NCBI GenBank assembly: GCA_965261945.1
Contig: CBDHEF010000002.1
Span: 2,604,001-2,668,000 of the forward strand
DNA length: 64,000 bases
Reading direction: 5' to 3'
DNA from: VXOI01 sp965261945
GTDB lineage: Bacteria; Chloroflexota; Dehalococcoidia; Lucifugimonadales; UBA3495
Part shown: positions 58,750-64,000 of the stretch, piece after piece
How positions within the stretch are numbered: the first letter of the stretch is position 1
Layout of the letters: every line of letters begins with the position of its first letter
Position numbers and translations under genes: made by a program
Notes under the pieces: generated by a model
Seen by the model: the letters and a program-made list of their open reading frames with translations, nothing else
Database searches by the model: none
What the model was told of the DNA's origin: nothing

Positions 58750-59972
58750 TCAGGGTGCGGGCATCCCGTCCAGAGGCGTCACCTTGCCACCGGCCACCCG
58801 AAAGTAGGATGCGCCCGCGCCGAAGAATCCGGAGACCTGCTCCGGGTCGGTGGTGGTTATCAGCACTTGAGGATACCGGCCGGCCTTCTCCAGAACGCGG
58901 CGGCGGCGGGCGGCGTCCATCTCCGAAAGGGCATCGTCCAGCAGCAGCAGCGGACGGACGCCCCGGACTGCCGACAGCGTCTCCGCCTCGGCCAGCCGCA
59001 GGGCCAGGGCCAGCGTCCGGGCCTGCCCGCGGGAGGCGAAAGCCCCCATGTCCGCACCGTTGACGACTATGGCGAAGTCGTCGCGGTGGGGACCGGCCGC
59101 CGTGGCCGCCGTGGCCCGCTCGCGGCGCGCGACGGCCTTTAGCGCCTCATGATAGCTGGCTGCCATGCCGTCGGCGTTGTCCGGCAGGGAAACACTGGGT
59201 CGGTAACTCAGTTCGAGGACCTCGCCCGGCCGCTGAGGTCTCGGTGATGGCGGATGCAGGCGGGCGTCAGCACGTCCATCACCTCATGCCGCCGCCAGGT
59301 GAGCCAGGCCCCTTCTTTCACCAGTTCCCCGTCCCAGAACTCCATCTCGTCGGGCGCGGCCCGGCCCTCGCGGCGCAGGCGGAGCAGCCGGTTGCGTTGC
59401 CGCAACACCTGCTGGTAACGCTGCAACGTCTTGAGGTATACCGGGTCGGCCTGGGAAATGAGGATGTCGAGGAACCGGCGGCGGGCCGAGGGCGGCCCCT
59501 GCACCAACTCGATGTCCAGGGCGCTGAACAGCACGGCGTGAACCAGCCCGACCAGCCCCCCGGCGGTGCGGCGCACCCGGTTGACGCGAATCTCCTTGCT
59601 GACCCGGTAGCCCGGCCCGCTGGCCGCTGTGGAAGGAGAAGCGCGGTAGCCTATGATGACGCGCTGCCGTCCCAATGCCCCCTCTCCCCCTGGGAGAGGG
59701 GGCATTGGGTGAGGGCGTTCTTCCGCGCCGTCGTCTTCCACCGTCCCGTCAACCAGCGCCTGCCCACCCTCGCGGGCAACGGCGAAGTTGACCAGCTCGC
59801 GCTCGTTCTCGGCCCGGAAGGAGCGGGCGATGGCCAGCAGATATACTGCCTCTACCAGCGCCGTCTTGCCCTGCGCGTTCTGCCCGAAATAGACCGAGAC
59901 GCCCGCCGGTATCTCCAGGTCCACCTCGACCAGGTTGCGAAAATTGCTCAGCCGCAGGCGGGACAGGCGCAC
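58750..59972 (-). pseudogene. recF: RecF, single frameshift
   Basis: Recombination protein that loads RecA at gaps. The N-terminal frame (59972 to 59208) has RLSRLRLSNFRNLVEVDLEIPAG, Walker A FGQNAQGKTALVEAVYLLAI and FLDILISQADPVYL. At about 59235 the frame shifts by one base. The other frame then continues RPGEVLELSYRPSVSLPDNADGM and the C-terminal ATPase motifs TAAGPHRDDFAIVVNG, SRGQARTLALALRLAEAE and LLLLDDALSEMDAARR (Walker B/D-loop). Both halves are well conserved, so this is recent inactivation or a sequencing error. A palindromic repeat (59680-59725) adds PHPMPPLPGGEGALG in frame near residue 85. Start is GTG 59972, directly after the upstream stop. Confidence 0.88.
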
Positions 59973-60440
59973 CTACTTCTGTTCCCGAAGTTCCTTTTCT
60001 TTGAGCTGCCACTTGGTGAGCACGATACCGGGGCCGAGAAGCATATTGGTCACTATGTCGTCTTCTTCTTTGGCCTGCTCCCGACGCTTCAGGAGTGCCG
60101 CAAGCAACTCCTCAGCCTCATCGTCGGGAAGTTCACTCTGTTCAAGTTTAGTCAGAAGTTCATCCCAGCGTTCTTGCAGCATCGGATTCCCCGGAGGGTT
60201 CGCCCCTCTTCTCAGATTCGGTATGCCCTCTTTTTTGTACTCCTCCCAAAGGATTTCCATCCTGGCATCCGTTGCCGCTAGCCGGTTCTTGTCGAAAGGC
60301 GCTAATAGGGTTTCCAAGGTTTTCAGCCGACCATGAATTGATACGATGAACCCGAATGCCGCAACGAATATAGCGCTCAAAGCTGCGAGAAAGGCCGACG
60401 CGAAGGTAATAACTCCCTGCGGGATATCCAGAATTGTCAT
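59973..60440 (-). CDS. hypothetical membrane-anchored coiled-coil protein
   Basis: A 155-residue protein with one N-terminal membrane helix (about residues 10-35, ITFASAFLAALSAIFVAAFGFIV) followed by a charged helical domain rich in Glu, Lys and Leu. Its TAG stop directly abuts the GTG start of recF, so the two are translationally coupled. Unknown family. Such coupling with recF is not typical and may be local. Confidence 0.65.
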   Translation of the reverse strand: MTILDIPQGVITFASAFLAALSAIFVAAFGFIVSIHGRLKTLETLLAPFDKNRLAATDARMEILWEEYKKEGIPNLRRGANPPGNPMLQERWDELLTKLEQSELPDDEAEELLAALLKRREQAKEEDDIVTNMLLGPGIVLTKWQLKEKELREQK

Positions 60441-60480
60441 TGGCCAATCCGCTTTTCATCCGGCATCATTGCCTGCTTCC

Positions 60481-61272
60481 CTACTCCCCTTGCAGGCGGC
60501 GTATCTGACGCTCCAGTTCGGCGGCCTGGCCGGTATCGCCGGCGGAGAGGCGGAAGCAGCGGTCGAGGTAGAGCTTGGCCAGTTCGGAGCTGCGCTCGGA
60601 GGTGTCGCGGGCCACGGCCAGCAGGTTGGCCACCTGGAATTCAACGGGCAGGTGGCGGGCCAGCGCCGCTATCTCCTCGCCGGCCTCGTCGGCGCCGGCG
60701 CTGTCGGCGCCCTCCACGGCGAAGCGCAGCCGGCCCAGCAGGCGCGAAAGCTCGCTCAGTTTATCGCTCTCGCTCATAAAGCTGAGCAGCACGTCGTTGA
60801 CGTTGAACGACGCATCCAGAGCATCCTCAGGTTCCTCGGCGGCGGGCAGGCTGTCCGGCACGGCGGCGGGCTCGCCCGCCACCGTGGCGCCCTTGCCGGC
60901 GGCGGCGTACAGCTCGGCGTAACTCGACACGGCCTCGGTCACCGACTCCATCATCCGGGGCAGGTCATAGGAGAACATATTGCCCGCATACACCAGGTCG
61001 TCGCCCCGCTGGCGGCTCAATCGCTCCAGCTCCCCGAACCCGTCCACCGGCTCCGGCACCGGCGGCATGGCGAAGGACGAGAGGTCGTTCAGCGGCAGCG
61101 CCCCCAGATGCGAGGCCAGGAACGGCGGCAGAAACTTGGTCAGGTCGGATTTGATCGGCAGGGTCACCACGTAGCTGGCATAGACCTTGTCCGGCTCGGT
61201 ATCCACCTTGAAATACAGCAGGGCGTGGCCTGCCGGGCTGTCGTGGTCTCCGCGGTCGAAATAAAGGTCCAT
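60481..61272 (-). CDS. hypothetical protein, no recognised domain
   Basis: A 263-residue soluble protein. The N-terminal ~120 residues look folded (DLYFDRGDHDSPAGHALLYFKVDTEPDKVYASYVVTLPIKSDLTKFLPPFLASHL), followed by an acidic/Ala-rich linker. The helical C-terminal region has a Leu-rich pattern (LLGRLRFAVEG, VANLLAVARDTSERSSELAKLYLDRCFRL). No signal peptide or membrane segment. It is 40 bases upstream of the membrane-anchored gene on the same strand, probably one operon with it and recF. It looks like a lineage-specific conserved gene. Confidence 0.7.
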   Translation of the reverse strand: MDLYFDRGDHDSPAGHALLYFKVDTEPDKVYASYVVTLPIKSDLTKFLPPFLASHLGALPLNDLSSFAMPPVPEPVDGFGELERLSRQRGDDLVYAGNMFSYDLPRMMESVTEAVSSYAELYAAAGKGATVAGEPAAVPDSLPAAEEPEDALDASFNVNDVLLSFMSESDKLSELSRLLGRLRFAVEGADSAGADEAGEEIAALARHLPVEFQVANLLAVARDTSERSSELAKLYLDRCFRLSAGDTGQAAELERQIRRLQGE

Positions 61273-61555
61273 CGCTGCACCGCCAATCCTGACCCGCCGA
61301 CGGGCCGGTTAAGTCAAATACTCAATGCCGCCCGGATATGGCGGCCAAAGCAAATTATAGCACCGCTCCTCGGGCGCACGGCCTTTGTGAGGATGGAAGT
61401 TGACTTTGCTGGAGGGCGCTGGCAGGAACGGACCGAATGAGGAATCGTCAGAGATACCGGATGCAATTTAGAAATCGCCTGAATCTGCTTCTCTGGACTA
61501 CCGGCGCTGCGGTGGTAGTAGGGCTCGTGGGGTTGGCTTCATCTACTCCGTCTTA

Positions 61556-62439
61556 GAGGGTGTGTGACAATTGTCGAAACTTGCATTGGAACAGCTTGGT
61601 ATGGTTTGTGGGTAGTCTGTAACTTTGGGATATGCATCGAAGAACGTATCCCACTGATTTGACCGATGCCCAGTGGGGCTTGCTGGAACCCCTCTTGCCC
61701 CCGGTTTCGCTCAGAGGACATCCCCCGAACCGTGCACCTGCGGGAGGTGGTGAACGGCATCCTGTACGTGTTGCGTGGCGGCATACCCTGGCGAATGATG
61801 CCCCACGATCTGCCCCCTTGGGGCACGGTCTGGTGGTACTTCCGGAAATGGCGCAAGGACGGCGCTTGGGAGCGGGTTTTGGAGGCGCTGCGTCCCATGG
61901 TCCGGGAGAGCGAGGGACGGGATGCTACTCCCAGCGGGGCAATCATCGACAGCCAATCGGTGAAGACCACGGGAAAAGGGGGCCTCGCGGCTACGACGCC
62001 GGCAAAAAGGTGTCCGGGCGCAAGCGCCACATCGTAGTGGACACCACCGGGCTGCTCTTGGCCGTGGTCGTTCACGCCGCCGACATCCAGGACCGGGACG
62101 GGGCCAGGCTGGCGCTGGCCAAGCTGCTGGGCCGGTTCCCCAGGCTTCAGGTCATCTGGGCGGATGCGGCCTATGCCGGTCGGCTGGTGGCGTGGGCTTG
62201 GGAGACTGGAAGATGGTTGCTGAAGGTGGTGCGCCGGAGACCGGACAGCCACCAGTTCGAGGCGCTGCCTCGCAGATGGGTGGTTGAACGCACGCTGGCC
62301 TGGCTCAGCCGGCGCCGACGGCTCAGCAAGGACTATGAGGAACTGCCAGAAACCGGAGAGACCTGGGTTCATATAGCGATGGTCCACCTGATGCTCAAAA
62401 GGCTCAAACCAACCTGATTACACTTTGTCACACACCCTC
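61556..62439 (+). mobile_element. IS5-family insertion sequence, ~884 bp
   Basis: Perfect 15-bp inverted ends GAGGGTGTGTGACAA (61556-61570) and its complement (62425-62439) bound an IS5 (IS427-like) transposase. A clear target duplication is not visible. Length fits the family. Confidence 0.88.
61632..62417 (+). pseudogene. IS5-family DDE transposase in shifting frames
   Basis: MHRRTYPTDLTDAQWGLLEPLLPPV starts in one frame. From about 61710 the conserved sequence moves to a second frame (HLREVVNGILYVLRGGIPWRMMPHDLPPWGTVWWYFRKW ... GAIIDSQSVKTTGKGG). It returns to the first frame at A4G5 (about 61973-61981), continuing RGYDAGKKVSGRKRHIVVDTTGLLL, VIWADAAYAG and RRWVVERTLAWLSRRRRLSKDYE. The second change fits the programmed -1 shift of IS427-group elements; the first (near 61710) looks like a disabling indel. 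The DDE residues are present: D in IIDSQS, D in WADAAY and E in VERTLAW. Confidence 0.8.
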
Positions 62440-62522
62440 GAAGAAAATGCAACATACAAGTAGATAGTAGCTAGCAAGTAGATAGTAGCTAGATAGTAGC
62501 GTTGTCAAGTATTCTCGTTATC
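62440..62522. repeat. short AT-rich tandem repeats next to the IS
   Basis: Imperfect tandem copies of AAGTAGATAGTAGCTAG (62459-62500) lie between two mobile elements. No gene. Confidence 0.6.
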
Positions 62523-62665
62523 GAGACGATTGCAAAGCTCCCTCTCCCTTGAGGGAGAGGGTTAGGGTGAAGGTGAAATCTCTGGAATGCGGAGCTGTCT
62601 ATTTGGTGTTTGCTTCATCCGGGTTCCTGCCTTCGCAGGAATGACGGGAGTTTTGCAATCGTCTC
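62523..62665. mobile_element. MITE-like element, second copy
   Basis: GAGACGATTGCAAA (62523-62536) and its complement (62652-62665) enclose a CCCTCTCCCTTGAGGGAGAGGG palindrome and a CCTGCCTTCGCAGGAATGACGG palindrome. The ends match those of the element at 43431-43559. It truncates an IS5-type transposase gene at its right edge. Confidence 0.7.
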
Positions 62666-62872
62666 ATACTTGTAGCAGGTGCGCCAGCCCGGGAAGTCCG
62701 CTGGGAGCATCCGCCACTGGCAGCCGCTCTTGAGCAAGTAGAGCACTCCGCAGAAAACGTCGTACAGGTCCACGGTGGTGCGGGGCTTGGTCCGTCGGCG
62801 GGCCGATTCCAGCATGGGAAGAATCCGTGCGAATTGCTCCCGGGTGATGTCGCTGGGATAGGAATGAGACAT
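62666..62872 (-). pseudogene. truncated IS5-family transposase, N-terminus
   Basis: About 68 residues remain: MSHSYPSDITREQFARILPMLESARRRTKPRTTVDLYDVFCGVLYLLKSGCQWRMLPADFPGWRTCYKYE is the N-terminal domain of an IS5-type transposase (DUF4096). The gene is cut at 62665 by a MITE-like element and nothing of the catalytic core is found beyond it. Confidence 0.8.
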
Positions 62873-63047
62873 GATTACCCTGCCTTGGTAATAGTCTCAA
62901 TTTAACATATCAAACAGATCGTAGACAGGCTCTGAGAAATCCGAGAGAAATGGGAGGCGGGCTGATGGGCAACCGGAAGGGCCGTCAATGCCGGACCGGA
63001 ACGGGCGGGGAATCCCGCCGGAGAGTATCGCGTCTACCGGGAGGACC

Positions 63048-64000
63048 TCAATTCCCGTTCTGCCCATAAATGCTCGCCTCGGGGCCGTTGAGGTATGCAT
63101 CCAGGTTCTTCGGCTTGTAGGACGCCACCGCGTTAAAGCGGTACTGGGCCGTGGGATGCACTGACTGCGTCCCGTCTCCTCCGATTGCCCGGACGTGAGA
63201 CGGCAACAGGTTCCAAAGCCCTTGACTCCCGACGGACGACGGGCTATGGCTGGATGTTGGGCGCACACCCGTTGCGTCAAGGGCCAAGCCGGACTCCGAC
63301 GCTCTGGCTTTTATCCACTCGAAGGGGGCGTCTGCCAAGGAGCGGTCGCCGCCGTCCCCGCCGATGTCGCTGTGGCCGCCGGAGAACCGGACCTGCTCAA
63401 CAATCTGCCCCGGCTTCGTCTCCCAGAGCCTGACGCTCTGAACGGGCCGCGCTTTTCGTCGATGGCGATGGCATGGCAAGTGTGCTGGACGATTCCGCTC
63501 AACTCAACGTCGTGAAACTGATGGCGGCCCGCCGTCAGTTTCCCCAGACCCCGCAGCGGGATGCCCGGCGCCCCCACCGTGTCCCAGACTCCGATGAATG
63601 TGATTGCGGCCTCAAGGGAATGAACAACGCGAAATCCGGCGGCCTTTTCTGATCCCGGGGCGGCGTCACGACGGCGGTAGAGCCGGTAGACCTTCCCGAA
63701 TTTCTCGGCCTCGGATTTACGCAGCGCGCCGGCATTGCGAATCATCCCCGCCAGGCTGCGCACCGTGTAGGCTCCCCGGCTGAACCCGAACAGGTATATC
63801 TCGTCGCCTTCCTTATAATTGTGCACCAGGAAGCGGTAGCAGTCGCGGATGTTCTTTTCGATTCCCTTTCCGCTTACCGCGCCGAGCAACCGCCACAGCC
63901 AGTATCCTTCCGTCCCAACCCCAGCATCGTAGAATATGACCTGCGCAGTGCCGTCAGGGGCGGACGGCAGCACCGCGCGGGCCATGCGCGTCACGTTCGT
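63048..64000 (-). pseudogene. Tle1-like (DUF2235) hydrolase, frameshifted and cut by the window edge
   Basis: The upper frame (to the right edge) encodes VIFYDAGVGTEG, NIRDCYRFLVHNYKEGDEIYLFGFSRGAYTVRSLAGMIRNAG with the GxSRG nucleophile elbow, and ITFIGVWDTVGAPG. Near 63445 the frame shifts and continues LWETKPGQIVEQVRFSGGHSDIGGD with the catalytic Asp/His region, then to a stop at 63048. The family includes type VI phospholipase effectors and many non-effector alpha/beta hydrolases. No T6SS gene is seen here. The N-terminus lies outside the window. Confidence 0.78.

Noticed and set aside
61244..61555. A further gene between the hypothetical protein at 60481-61272 and the IS5 element
   Set aside because: Only short frames without ribosome sites or recognisable sequence; treated as intergenic with nothing seen.

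Overview
The window is a GC-rich bacterial chromosome segment. Gene content fits a free-living Chloroflexota bacterium (Dehalococcoidia/SAR202-like): obgE-nadD, YgfZ, a NYN-LOTUS protein, LppX-like and TolB-like lipoproteins, many SDR and MFS proteins, and abundant short palindromic repeats inside genes and between them. No rRNA or marker phylogeny is available here, so the lineage is an inference.

The most notable locus is at about 3.2-6.0 kb. An intact IscB nuclease (RuvC/HNH, the ancestor family of Cas9) sits next to a 16-repeat CRISPR array with a rigid 61-bp period. The 271-bp gap between them holds a degenerate inverted copy of the CRISPR repeat, split by a small hairpin. Read on the minus strand, the order is leader/promoter, array, anti-repeat scaffold, iscB. 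This would give a spacer-repeat:anti-repeat RNA with the guide at the 5' end, as in omegaRNA and crRNA:tracrRNA. No cas1, cas2 or Cascade gene is present.

Layout: 0.2-3.1 kb, MFS exporter and two unknown envelope genes. 3.2-6.0 kb, the IscB-CRISPR locus. 6.1-14.1 kb, NAD+ synthetase, MFS, methyltransferase, SIS-domain protein, CMD-family protein and a YihY/BrkB membrane protein. 14.2-17.4 kb, a lactonase gene split cleanly by an IS1380-type element, and a decayed hydrolase. 17.5-24.1 kb, housekeeping: CMD-family protein, tRNA-Arg(CCU), A-type Fe-S carrier, ygfZ, a Phd/VapC toxin-antitoxin pair, pyrE, nadD and obgE. 24.5-28.7 kb, two lipoproteins and an MFS exporter. 28.7-35.5 kb, a minus-strand cluster of a repeat-expanded SecA-like ATPase, a transglutaminase-like protein, a carboxynorspermidine-decarboxylase-like enzyme and a cupin. 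35.6-38.0 kb and 44.4-46.7 kb, two paralogous pairs of a trypsin-like protease and a lipoprotein that resembles the protease propeptide; the first protease is frameshifted. 38-47.7 kb, metabolic enzymes (enoyl-CoA hydratase, PuuE-like deacetylase, quinone reductase, two SDRs), a broken HEPN-like gene and a retropepsin-like protein. 47.9-53.5 kb, an AT-rich restriction-modification module, an AIPR remnant and a NYN-LOTUS protein. 53.6-61.3 kb, a GH63-like hydrolase, a glycosyltransferase, purL, a frameshifted recF and two unknown genes. 61.5-64 kb, IS5-family elements and a frameshifted Tle1-like (DUF2235) hydrolase running off the edge.

Several families of short mobile palindromes (CCCTCTCCC/GGGAGAGGG type, CATTCCCGCGAAAGCGGGAATG type, and a MITE-like element with GACGATTGCAAA ends) pepper the window. 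They have inserted in frame into nadE, two MFS genes, purL and recF. Several genes are frameshifted (recF, one protease, the HEPN-like gene, the DUF2235 gene). Some of these shifts could be assembly errors in a metagenomic contig.
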